From V1-33 sp964523105 (lineage in GTDB: Bacteria; Verrucomicrobiota; Verrucomicrobiia; Verrucomicrobiales; V1-33), in the NCBI GenBank assembly GCA_964523105.1, contig CAZFZN010000001.1, forward strand, positions 248,001 through 312,000: DNA of 64,000 nucleotides, written 5' to 3'. Positions 27,201 to 34,518 of the stretch are shown here, piece by piece. The notes beneath the pieces were generated by a model, which searched no databases, was not told the DNA's origin, and saw only the letters and a program-made list of their open reading frames with translations. The first letter of the stretch is position 1. Every line of letters begins with the position of its first letter. The position numbers were made by a program, and so were the translations under genes.

Positions 27201-30200
27201 TTGCCGTTTTGAATCCACTGAGTCCCGCCGCTGGTCACGCTAACGTCGTCCACCAGCACTTCGCCCGAGTTGAGCAGGCCGAGGATGAATTCGTTGTAGC
27301 CGGTGAAAGTACCGGAAGTCGCGCCGTTCGAAGCAGGATCGTTCGTGCCGGCGTAGGGCGCACCGGGGCCGCTCCATGAGAAAGTTTGCCAATCACTCTT
27401 GCCGCTCTCGTCGCTCGCCGCCCAGCTCTCCGGCACGCTGTTGTCTGCATCTGGATCGCGCAGCTCCAGACTGCTGCCTCCGCCGTCCGCCGCCGCGGCC
27501 CAGCGACCGCCGGTGTGGTACTGCACTTCGTCCGCGGGATTGTCGTAGTTGTCCTCCAGGATGACGGTGTCCGTCTTGTTGGAGAGCGAGCCGGTCCAGG
27601 GACCGTGCGTGATACCGCCGATGGAGGGATGCCGCGCCACCAGAGCCGGGGGATTTTTCGCCACTACCAGATAGCCGCCGGGGAGGATGCTCTGATTGGT
27701 GAAATCAAAGCTCACGCCGCCCCGCAGCTTCCAGCCGGCGAGGTTCACTGTGGTCGTGCCGCGGTTGTAGAGTTCCACCCATTCCTCGGCATCTTCCGTG
27801 GTGCCGGTCTCCGCATACACCGGGTGGTGGTGATACATGATTTCGTTGATCACCACGTAGCCGTTATAGACCACGAGGGAGTACTGGCCTTCCGAGTAAC
27901 TGTCCGGCGTCAGCCAGTTCCCGTCGAGGTCGCGCATTTGGTCTTTGTTCTTCACCACCACCCCGTCGAGCACCGCATTGGCCGGACCGAGCAGGAAAAG
28001 TTTGTCGCCATCCGCGGGGCGAAAGCCGAGCGTCTCTTCGTTCAGCGTCAGGAATCCGCCCGCCGCCAGCGAACCGGATAAAGGCAGCGCCGCGCCAGAA
28101 GAGGCGCGCACGCTGTAGCCGGCCAGATTGATCGCCGCGCCGGTGTCGTTGCGGAGGTCCATGCTGAAGACCGGCGCCGTCGCCGCGCGCAACTGATGCA
28201 CCCGCAGCGCTCCATCACCGGCGACAGCGGGCGTTTCCGTCACATCCAGCGTCGCGCCCAGCAGGGCATCATTCACGCCGGTCGCGGCCTGATGCAGTTC
28301 CACGGCGAGCACGTTCGTCCCCGGGTGCAGAATTCCCGGCGGGATGCTGATGGGGCTGCTGAACATGGGATGGACGATTTCGCTGTCCGCTGGCGTCGCC
28401 GCTGCGGGCGTGCCGGTGAGGTTCGTCCGTGCAACCTCAACGCCGTTGATGTAAAACACTGCGCCATCGTCCACCGCATGCACCAGCGAACCGGTCCAGG
28501 TGCTGGCGGGATTCCCTGTCAGGGTGAAGGTCTTCCGGTAATACGAAGTCACCGGATTCGACGCCAGCACGGTGCGCGAGTAATTCGCCGCCGCGGTGGC
28601 GTCCCACTTGATGCGGATGCCGCCGGGATTCGGCTCCGTGCCGGCATTGCTCCACTGAAAGTCGAACGTGTTCACGCCCTGGTTGAACGGTCCTGCGAGG
28701 GTGAACGGACCATAGTAAGCTGCGAAGCCCGGGGCGCTGATTCCGTTCACCTGCGTGCCGTTGACCCGCAGCACGTCGAGCGCGTTGTCCGCCGCCACGT
28801 AGAGCCGCACGGTGAGACTGGCGAGGTCGTAGCCGGTGAAGTCCGCCGTCGTGCGATACGTCAGGGCACCCGCGGGTACATTGTCCACGCCGGCACCCGT
28901 AAGACCGATAAAGCGCGACACGCCATCGTCCTGGAGCCAGGCCGGATGCGGCGACATGGCGATCACCGGCGCGGCCGACGTTTGATTCGTGTAATGCGGA
29001 TCGGGCTGTCCCGGCGAAACGGGCAGACGGTCTGCGCCGACACCACTGTTGTATAACGTCGCCACCGGCTCGCGGTAGGGAGTGGGCACGGCCGGCCCCG
29101 GCGTGCCCTCTTTAAAGAACTTCACCTCGCTCAGGCCCACGAAGGAGTTGTCTCCGCCGTGGCCGGCCGTGATGTTGAACTTCACCTGCCGAACGTTGCC
29201 CACGGCCAGATCGATGTGCTGGCCCGGCTCGGTCGTGCGCCCGCTGGCTTTGTAAAGTGTCCACGTGCCGCGGCTGATGAAGGGACCGCCCGCCGCAGCT
29301 GCGGTCAGGATTTCCACCGTGCGCGAACCGCGTGCCGTCAGGTCCGGCGGCGAGTTTTCGTTGTAGTTCCAAACATGCAGTGAACTGAGGCCGGTGTTTT
29401 CGCCGAGATCCCATGTGATCTCCGCCGGCAGCGGATCGTTCGGTGCAGCCAGGGTGCCGTTGCTCAGCCACATGGTCCCGTCCGGCACGATGCCGTGCTG
29501 TCCGGCATTCAGGCCGCTGCCATTCACCGTATTCGCCGCGCCGCGCGTGAAGCCGCTGATGAGTTCGGAGGAAACGCCCGCCACACTTACGCCGGTCATT
29601 TCGATCTCACTCGGTGCGCTCGCCGTCACTTCATTGCTGAAGGCATAATGGTGCCAGGTGTTCGCCCCAGTGACTGGCAGGAACGTGAACGAAATGCCGC
29701 CGCCGGCGGGAGCCATGTAACGATAGCTGACGATGAGGCCGTTGCCGGAATTCGTCGCATTCTCGTCGGCAAGGAATGCGGTGCCGCTGTCGCTTGGGGT
29801 AATGCGTGTGAGCCGGTCGCCCGGTCCGCCGAAGCCGGTGGTGTAGAACCGCGCGATGTACGCCTGACCCGGCATCAGTCCTGACAGCGTGAGCTTCGAG
29901 GCGCCGTTGTCGCTCGCGCCGTAAAAGAACTCGGTGCACAACTGACGACTCCCGCTCGGATTCTGCAGATTGTTCGCCCCGGCGCCGCTGCCGTTGTTGG
30001 CGAAGGCATTGTCCGCACCGGTCAGACTCCATGTGGAACCGCTTTTGATATTCGGACCCGGGGAATCGAAGGCCACGCCGTTGATGGCGGTGTAGGCACC
30101 CGTATGATGCAGCCCGATTTTGTGAGTGTAGGTCTTTGTGCCGCTGATTTTGGAATCGGCATCGCCGGTCCAGACCGCCTGGTCCCAGACCCCTCCCGGC

Positions 30201-30892
30201 GCGACCGCCACGCCCGGTTGATAGATCTGCGCGCCACCATAGCTGAAAAACGAATCGCCCGTCTGCCACGGCGCGGCGGAGTCGTCATAAGACTCCGACC
30301 TCCACGCACCCGCCGGCTCTGTCAGGGCGTATTTCCAGGGCGAAATGAGCGGCACGGGCTGCGAAGTCACCGGTTGAGGCGGCGGAGCAAAGTTCACCGC
30401 GCCGGGCGTGCCGCCGGCCGCGGGGGAAAACGTCCAGTCGGCGGCATCCGGCCCGCCGTCGCTGCGGCGCTTGGCGAGAGTGGCGCCACTGCCGTCCGGC
30501 GGGATGGGCCACGCGCCTTTGTCGCCGTAGGTCAGTTCATCCATGATCCGGTCGTTGTTGTCACGCAGCCGAATCGTCTCCCCCGCATTGTTCAACGAAC
30601 CAGTCCACGGCCCGAGGGCACCGCTCACTCCGCTCGCCGCGGGGTTCTTCGCCACGACCAAATACCCCTTCCCCGGGATCACGACATCGTTGCCGAATTT
30701 ATACTCCACGCCGCCGCTGACGCGCCAGTTGGAGATATCGACATCCACCCCGTTCTGGTTGTGGATCTCGATCCACTCCGCGTCCTCGGACGCTCCTCCG
30801 GGGTTGTAGTGCAACTCATTGAAAACTACTACGGTATCGAATGCATGGGCGGTGAGACAGAAGGAGAGCAGCAGAAAGTGGACGAGCTTCAT
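24236..30892 (-). CDS. Giant secreted LTD/CotH-kinase-like multidomain protein (2218 aa)
   Basis: Exported surface or extracellular protein. Signal peptide MKLVHFLLLSFCLTAHAF, then three lamin-tail domains: about 20-135 (VVFNELHYNPGGASEDAEWI), about 1015-1110 (VVINEIMYHHHPVYAETG, EEWVELYNRGT), and about 1940-2045 (LVVSELHYNPAGPSPAEITA). Between the first two are beta-rich modules, including a jelly roll near 800-880 (VHAVDDGAVFYINGVEVART, GTNVLAVELHQ) akin to the end of the TPR giant. A CotH kinase-like domain covers about 1480-1840, with the LPWDHDFNSEA motif (Trp1748) that carries the catalytic acidic pair in CotH. The C-terminus has a DGDGNGLTNLADYALGG loop and a WTETS-type module found at the end of many Verrucomicrobiota exported proteins. 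CotH proteins phosphorylate spore coat proteins in Bacillus; the target here is unknown. The ORF is uninterrupted. Confidence 0.9.
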   Translation of the reverse strand: MKLVHFLLLSFCLTAHAFDTVVVFNELHYNPGGASEDAEWIEIHNQNGVDVDISNWRVSGGVEYKFGNDVVIPGKGYLVVAKNPAASGVSGALGPWTGSLNNAGETIRLRDNNDRIMDELTYGDKGAWPIPPDGSGATLAKRRSDGGPDAADWTFSPAAGGTPGAVNFAPPPQPVTSQPVPLISPWKYALTEPAGAWRSESYDDSAAPWQTGDSFFSYGGAQIYQPGVAVAPGGVWDQAVWTGDADSKISGTKTYTHKIGLHHTGAYTAINGVAFDSPGPNIKSGSTWSLTGADNAFANNGSGAGANNLQNPSGSRQLCTEFFYGASDNGASKLTLSGLMPGQAYIARFYTTGFGGPGDRLTRITPSDSGTAFLADENATNSGNGLIVSYRYMAPAGGGISFTFLPVTGANTWHHYAFSNEVTASAPSEIEMTGVSVAGVSSELISGFTRGAANTVNGSGLNAGQHGIVPDGTMWLSNGTLAAPNDPLPAEITWDLGENTGLSSLHVWNYNENSPPDLTARGSRTVEILTAAAAGGPFISRGTWTLYKASGRTTEPGQHIDLAVGNVRQVKFNITAGHGGDNSFVGLSEVKFFKEGTPGPAVPTPYREPVATLYNSGVGADRLPVSPGQPDPHYTNQTSAAPVIAMSPHPAWLQDDGVSRFIGLTGAGVDNVPAGALTYRTTADFTGYDLASLTVRLYVAADNALDVLRVNGTQVNGISAPGFAAYYGPFTLAGPFNQGVNTFDFQWSNAGTEPNPGGIRIKWDATAAANYSRTVLASNPVTSYYRKTFTLTGNPASTWTGSLVHAVDDGAVFYINGVEVARTNLTGTPAAATPADSEIVHPMFSSPISIPPGILHPGTNVLAVELHQAATGVNDALLGATLDVTETPAVAGDGALRVHQLRAATAPVFSMDLRNDTGAAINLAGYSVRASSGAALPLSGSLAAGGFLTLNEETLGFRPADGDKLFLLGPANAVLDGVVVKNKDQMRDLDGNWLTPDSYSEGQYSLVVYNGYVVINEIMYHHHPVYAETGTTEDAEEWVELYNRGTTTVNLAGWKLRGGVSFDFTNQSILPGGYLVVAKNPPALVARHPSIGGITHGPWTGSLSNKTDTVILEDNYDNPADEVQYHTGGRWAAAADGGGSSLELRDPDADNSVPESWAASDESGKSDWQTFSWSGPGAPYAGTNDPASNGATSGTFTGYNEFILGLLNSGEVLVDDVSVTSGGTQWIQNGNFTAGNANTWRLLGNHGSHGRSTVIDDPDDFGEKVLRITATGATEHMHNHCETTLKHGATFHTLANGTTYNLSFRARWMSGCPRLNARLYFNRLGRTFLLPMPSATGSPGAENSRRVANAGPTFTGLSHSPVVPQGNQAVTLRIRAEDPEGPAAGGVILKYRDANAVPPPAFTSLVMPDASDESYVVAIPGQPAGTLLEFYIEATDVLGAVSRYPADNALIRWNDGTVPPGPGHGFRILMTKANSDFMHLATNVMSNDTLPATIIYKESEVFYDARFRLKSSQRGRLGDVRLGFVAEFDPMHKFRGKMLTVNFDRSSYGRGTPGSGYGQSELWNWHFFNRAGGIPSMYNDLVYLIAPRSSHTGSSTLTMAEFNDPYLDGQWDNGADFPTFKYELIYYPTTTEGGTPEGLKIPQPDNVNAVNIGAANTVKEGCRWNFLIGNARDDDDYSRIVNLRTVFAQSGATYAANLPHAIDVDQWLRAFAAFSLAGIGDHYSSSAGAWHNLKLYHRHDGRILFLPWDHDFNSEAYNVAVVRNNDLSKMLNASPAWHRAFYHHLHDIIAKTFNTAYVTPWMPHYQSYTTTGGNWGDITTYVGQRAAFVLADCAAQYPATPFAISTNGGAGFTSPDPSVQLQGDAGIEVLHLRLQGSMENLPVTWTTHPTTGRRTRWTITLPLLNGPNSFTILGVDYSGNAVSGAADTITITGTGGIVAADATNLVVSELHYNPAGPSPAEITAGFTDNDDFEFIELQNISTAHTVRLNNVRFTAGITWSAAAGTDLPPGGRVIIPRRAAAFAMRYPGVTTLGEYYQPGANLLDNAGETLALTDAGGADIKRFTYDDSAPWPESTDGGGPSLVLVAPGLNPDHNLPQNWRASLAPGGNPGASDAAPVPANPLADGDGNGLTNLADYALGGAMPAVVISGAAIEITVPRAAGSQVLPAIETSAGLNVWTETSAALVRRSSDGSGGELLTFSIPAPAQHRLFLRTLFRAP

Positions 30893-31177
30893 GAGGAGAG
30901 GGGGCGGCGCGGGGGGGAGTAACCGGAAGTTATTTTACAGCGAGCATAGCGACTCGCCGGGCGCAGGGGAAGATGTGATTTGCCGCCTCCGCCCGCGATG
31001 GTTACCCAGCCTGACTTGAGGGATGAACCCGGCCGGGGGAGCAGGCGTCAAAATAATTCTCGCAAAATCGACGCAACATCGTATCGATTCGCAGCCATGA
31101 GCCGGGAACGCGCCTGTTTTTCCCGCAAGCGCAGGCCTGGTATCACCGCACCACCCAACCCAAGCCAACCCAATCGT

Positions 31178-32095
31178 ATGCGTCGCTCTCCATTCATTCC
31201 GGCCGCCGGGCTGGTCAGCCTGCTGGCGGCCGGTTGCTCGCTTCCTTCCAAAGAGCAGTGGGCTCAGATCAATCAACACGGCCTCCTTCCGGTGTTAATC
31301 GATGGCCGGGAGTCCGCTACCGCTTCTGCCGGCGCGACGCGGCCTTCCGAGCAGAACGCCGTGCGGGTCCAGGCGGTCACGACACCCGCAGTGGTCAAGA
31401 CGCCCACGGCCGCCCCGGTGCCCGGACGCTCCGGTTACGCCTTCAGTCCGTTCACCGCGCCGCAGCGCGTCGTGGACATTCGCGGCTTTCAGCCCGGTGA
31501 AGAGGTCCGCTGCCCGTTCACCGGCCGGCCTTTCCTCGTGCCAGGGTCTCAGTCCGCCGCGCCTGTGGCCGCCGTGTCACGTCCGCAACCGCGAGTCACG
31601 GAAGTGGTGTCCAATGTGCCCACGATCCCCGGACTCGAAAGTTCGCTGACCCGCCTGGAGCCCCCGGACACACCGCCGGTTTCTCCCAGCGAGCCCCCGT
31701 CCACCTCAACCCCTAACGTTCCGTCGGACAACCTCGCTCCGGCAGCGGCGGCGGACAGCGCGAAGGCACAGATTCCCTACGGAACGCGGGTCGCGGGACG
31801 GCCGGGGTTCGTTTATAGTCCGTATGCCGGCAAAACTCAACTGGTGGACGTGGCCAACACGGCTCCCGGAGTCGTGGTGAAGTGTCCCTACACCAACAAG
31901 CTGTTTCGCGTCCCGGAAATGATCGGCGAAGAAGTGGTTCCCGTGGAACCAGTTCCAGCGACACCGGAATCACCTCCTCCCTCCCCGCCACCGTCCGGGA
32001 CTTCCCCAACCATCCCTGCACCTGATCCCGCCACGGCTCCTCCGGAGCCCGCCCCGGCCCCGGCTCCGGTGCCGGCAGATCCGCCTCAGCCCTGA
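31178..32095 (+). CDS. Lipoprotein with two 37-residue repeats
   Basis: A 305-residue lipoprotein of unknown role. The lipobox LAAGC places the acylated Cys at residue 20. Two gap-free 37-residue repeats at 86-122 and 210-246 match at 14 positions. Each runs G-aromatic-x-aromatic-S-P, then V-D, P-G, and ends V-(R/K)-C-P-aromatic-T with F-x-V-P. The single-Cys ending (VKCPYTNKLFRVP) looks like half of a zinc ribbon of the VRCPxCGxxFRVP kind, but the second Cys is missing. The linkers and the tail (from about 250) are very rich in Pro, Ala and Ser, as in cell-wall spanning or surface-exposed lipoproteins. The start at 31178 is set by the lipobox; the frame stays open upstream. Confidence 0.75.
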   Translation: MRRSPFIPAAGLVSLLAAGCSLPSKEQWAQINQHGLLPVLIDGRESATASAGATRPSEQNAVRVQAVTTPAVVKTPTAAPVPGRSGYAFSPFTAPQRVVDIRGFQPGEEVRCPFTGRPFLVPGSQSAAPVAAVSRPQPRVTEVVSNVPTIPGLESSLTRLEPPDTPPVSPSEPPSTSTPNVPSDNLAPAAAADSAKAQIPYGTRVAGRPGFVYSPYAGKTQLVDVANTAPGVVVKCPYTNKLFRVPEMIGEEVVPVEPVPATPESPPPSPPPSGTSPTIPAPDPATAPPEPAPAPAPVPADPPQP

Positions 32096-32116
32096 AGATC
32101 AGGGGGAACGCAGACG

Positions 32117-32149
32117 CGCGCCGCCAGGCTCACCCGCCGGCGCGTTTTT
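32117..32149 (+). terminator. Rho-independent terminator after the lipoprotein gene
   Basis: A 7-bp G+C stem (32117-32123 with 32138-32144) with a 14-base loop, followed directly by TTTTT and, one base later, TTT. It lies 22 bases beyond the lipoprotein stop and 39 bases before radC, separating the two. Confidence 0.65.
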
Positions 32150-32187
32150 CTTTGCAGCCTGCACCGGCCCTGGCTATTCGAGAGAGC

Positions 32188-32976
32188 ATGAGCCCGGAAA
32201 CCGCTGCGCCGCATGATACGCCGATTTCGCTCCGCGAATCGGCACGGAGTATCGCGCTTCCTGACATTCCGGGGTCGCCGCCGCTCCACCGGATCGCGGA
32301 TATCCCGGAGGAGGAACGCCCGCGCGAGAAATTGCTCCGGCAGGGTGCGGGCTCCCTCAGCGACGCGGAACTGCTCGCCATTTTTCTCCGCACCGGCGTC
32401 CGGGGGGTGAATGCCATCGAGGTAGGCCGCCGGCTGCTGCGGCGCTATGGAAACAAACTTAGTCAGCTGAGCCGGCTCAGTGTCAGTGAACTGCTCGAAA
32501 CCAAAGGTCTCGGTGAAGCCAAGGCCATTCACCTCGTCGCCTGCTTCGAACTCGGTAAACGCCTCGCCCGGGAGGAGCACAGCAACGCCACTTTCAATCA
32601 TCCCGCCGCCGTGCTCGACCTCCTCGCCGCAGAAATGCGCGCCGAGCCTCAGGAAGTGCTCAAAGTGCTCCTGCTCGACACCCGCATGAAGCTGCTCGGG
32701 GTCGAGGAACTGACTCGCGGCACCATCAACGAGACGGTGGCGCATCCGCGCGACGTGCTGCATCACGTCATCCGGCGCCGCGCTCACGCGTTCGTCGTCG
32801 TCCACAACCATCCCGCCGGTGATCCCGATCCCAGTGCCGCCGACCGCAGTTTTACGCGCCGCCTGAGGGAAAGCGCGGAAACCATGCAGGTGCAGTTCAC
32901 CGATCATATCATCATCGGTCTGCCCTCCCACGCTCACCGCGGTTATTTCAGCTTTCGGGAAAACGGCATGCTCTGA
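32188..32976 (+). CDS. radC: RadC family JAMM-motif protein
   Basis: A 262-residue member of the RadC/YicR family. It has an N-terminal helix-hairpin-helix UPF0758 part (ELLAIFLRTGVRGVNAIEVG, GLGEAKAIHLVA) and a C-terminal JAB1/MPN metallopeptidase-like domain. The zinc motif is intact: His206-Asn-His208 with the distal Asp219 in HNHPAGDPDPSAAD. The role once proposed in DNA repair is doubtful, and the biochemical activity of the family is not established. The ATG at 32188 follows a terminator hairpin; an in-frame ATG at 32152 would lie almost on that terminator and is less likely. lpxA begins 26 bases after the stop, so the two could share a transcript. Confidence 0.92.
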   Translation: MSPETAAPHDTPISLRESARSIALPDIPGSPPLHRIADIPEEERPREKLLRQGAGSLSDAELLAIFLRTGVRGVNAIEVGRRLLRRYGNKLSQLSRLSVSELLETKGLGEAKAIHLVACFELGKRLAREEHSNATFNHPAAVLDLLAAEMRAEPQEVLKVLLLDTRMKLLGVEELTRGTINETVAHPRDVLHHVIRRRAHAFVVVHNHPAGDPDPSAADRSFTRRLRESAETMQVQFTDHIIIGLPSHAHRGYFSFRENGML

Positions 32977-33002
32977 AGGTGCTTCCGGCAATCCCACCAT
33001 CC

Positions 33003-33833
33003 ATGATCCATCCCGCCGCGCTCATCGCCCCCACCGCCCGCCTCGCTCCGGGCGTCACGGTCGGCCCCTTCGCCGTCATCGAGGAGGGCGTGGAAATCGG
33101 CGAAGGAAGCAGGATTGGCGCACATGCCCAGGTGTTGCGCGGCGTGAAACTGGGCAGGCGAAACCTGGTGGATCGCGGCGCCATCCTCGGAGGGGATCCG
33201 CAATCCCTGAGCTTCGATGCGGCCGTCTCCAGCGGAGTGACCATCGGCGACGACAACACTTTTCGCGAACACGTCACCGTGCACCGCAGCACGCAGTCAG
33301 GCGGCGCCACCGTCATCGGAAATCACAATTTCGTCATGGCGTCCGCCCACATCGGCCACGATGCGGTACTGGGCGACCACAACGTCCTGGCCAACAGCGT
33401 GCTGCTCGCCGGTCATGTCACGGTCGGCACCCGCTGCTTCCTCGGCGGCGGCGCCGGTTTTCACCAGTTCATCCGCATCGGTGATCTGGCGATGTGTCAG
33501 GGAAACTGCGCGTGCAGTCAGGATGTGCCTCCGTTCGCCATTCTCAGCGGGATCAACTGCGTCTCCGGCATGAATGTGGTCGGCCTGCGGCGGGCCGGTT
33601 ACGACAATGCCGCCCGGCTGGACCTCAAGCGGGCGTGGAATGCCGCCTTCTTTTCGGGAGCCGGTCCTGTTAGAGGAGCCGAGAGAGCACTTGCCGGTGC
33701 CGCGTGGTCCGGTCCCGCCCGGCTCTTTCTGGAATTCATCGCTGCGACCGGACCCCGCGGCATCGCCGCCCCCGCGGCGCGCCGCAGGAACAGTCAGACC
33801 GGGCTCACGGCTCATCCTCCTCCACAGCCCTAG
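33003..33833 (+). CDS. lpxA: UDP-N-acetylglucosamine acyltransferase LpxA
   Basis: Cytoplasmic first enzyme of lipid A synthesis; it moves a 3-hydroxyacyl chain from ACP to UDP-GlcNAc. The hexapeptide left-handed beta-helix is visible (APTARLAPGVTVGPFAVIEE and following). The active-site block ASAHIGHDAVLGDHNVLANS holds the catalytic His, and GFHQFIRIGDLAM and CSQDVPPFAILSG are conserved LpxA blocks, followed by the usual C-terminal helices. At 276 residues it is slightly longer than E. coli LpxA, with an extra basic, Pro-rich tail. I start it at ATG 33003; an in-frame GTG at 32979 is also possible. Its last 29 bases overlap the end of the convergent RodZ-like gene. No lpxB, lpxD or fabZ adjoins it. 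Confidence 0.94.
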   Translation: MIHPAALIAPTARLAPGVTVGPFAVIEEGVEIGEGSRIGAHAQVLRGVKLGRRNLVDRGAILGGDPQSLSFDAAVSSGVTIGDDNTFREHVTVHRSTQSGGATVIGNHNFVMASAHIGHDAVLGDHNVLANSVLLAGHVTVGTRCFLGGGAGFHQFIRIGDLAMCQGNCACSQDVPPFAILSGINCVSGMNVVGLRRAGYDNAARLDLKRAWNAAFFSGAGPVRGAERALAGAAWSGPARLFLEFIAATGPRGIAAPAARRRNSQTGLTAHPPPQP

Positions 33834-34452
33834 CTCTGGGCGGCGGACCTGTTTTGACAGGTGCTGCGGGCGGAACGGGCTCCGCGGGATCGATCCGGCT
33901 CTCCGGCCGGGAATACGCCGCGGTGACATCAAGCGCCATGGCAGGCGGCGGGCTGACGGGCGGGGTTTCCAGCGCGTTGCCGGTTCCGTCCACCCCTGGC
34001 TGCGCCAGAGCCGGCGGCACATCCGCGTGCGCCGGAACGGGTTCCTCCGCCGCGCCGTTCCAGTCATGGTTCCACCAAATGACGGCGCCGGCTGACCCTG
34101 CCACCGCAGCCAGCACGTACAGCCCCGGCCGGCGTGCCCTGCCCTGGCCGGTAATCACCGCTGCCGGCAGATTCTGTGTGGCACTCGCAGTCTGAACATA
34201 CTCATGACCGGAAGCATGGGCGAATTCATCGGTGCGGAACTGTCCCAGGTAGTCACCGAGGTCCAGATCCAGGAAAGCGCTGTAGAGTTTGAGGAATCCG
34301 CGCGCATAAGTCAGGTTCGCAAAGCGTGAGAGGTCATCGTTCTCCATGTCCCGCAGCTTGGCTGCGGGAATGCGCGTCTGAAACGCCACGTCATCAATGC
34401 TCAGCCCGCGCGCGGTTCGTGCGTGCTGGAGTTGCTGCCCGATGGTTTTCAT
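33805..34452 (-). CDS. RodZ-like helix-turn-helix membrane protein
   Basis: 215 residues with the layout of RodZ, the bitopic protein that links MreB to the cell-wall machinery. It has a cytoplasmic HTH_25-type domain at about 5-70 (QQLQHARTARGLSIDDVAFQ, LRDMENDDLSRFANLTYARG), a single membrane helix at about 109-127 (LYVLAAVAGSAGAVIWW), and a periplasmic tail. The tail is low-complexity and rich in Pro and Ala rather than the beta domain of E. coli RodZ, so a divergent relative or another HTH-tethered protein is possible. It lies 66 bases after the glycosyltransferase gene on the same strand, possibly as one unit, and overlaps the lpxA end tail to tail. Confidence 0.78.
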   Translation of the reverse strand: MKTIGQQLQHARTARGLSIDDVAFQTRIPAAKLRDMENDDLSRFANLTYARGFLKLYSAFLDLDLGDYLGQFRTDEFAHASGHEYVQTASATQNLPAAVITGQGRARRPGLYVLAAVAGSAGAVIWWNHDWNGAAEEPVPAHADVPPALAQPGVDGTGNALETPPVSPPPAMALDVTAAYSRPESRIDPAEPVPPAAPVKTGPPPRARAVEEDEP

Positions 34453-34518
34453 GTCCGCAATAGAACCGCCTCACGATTCGCAGCAAGCAGGGGATGCCGC
34501 ACGGCGGAAAGCGTTGAT

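Noticed and set aside
32979..33002. GTG start giving LpxA eight extra residues
   Set aside because: The ATG at 33003 gives the usual Met-Ile-His-Pro-Ala start. The GTG would add residues unlike the family.
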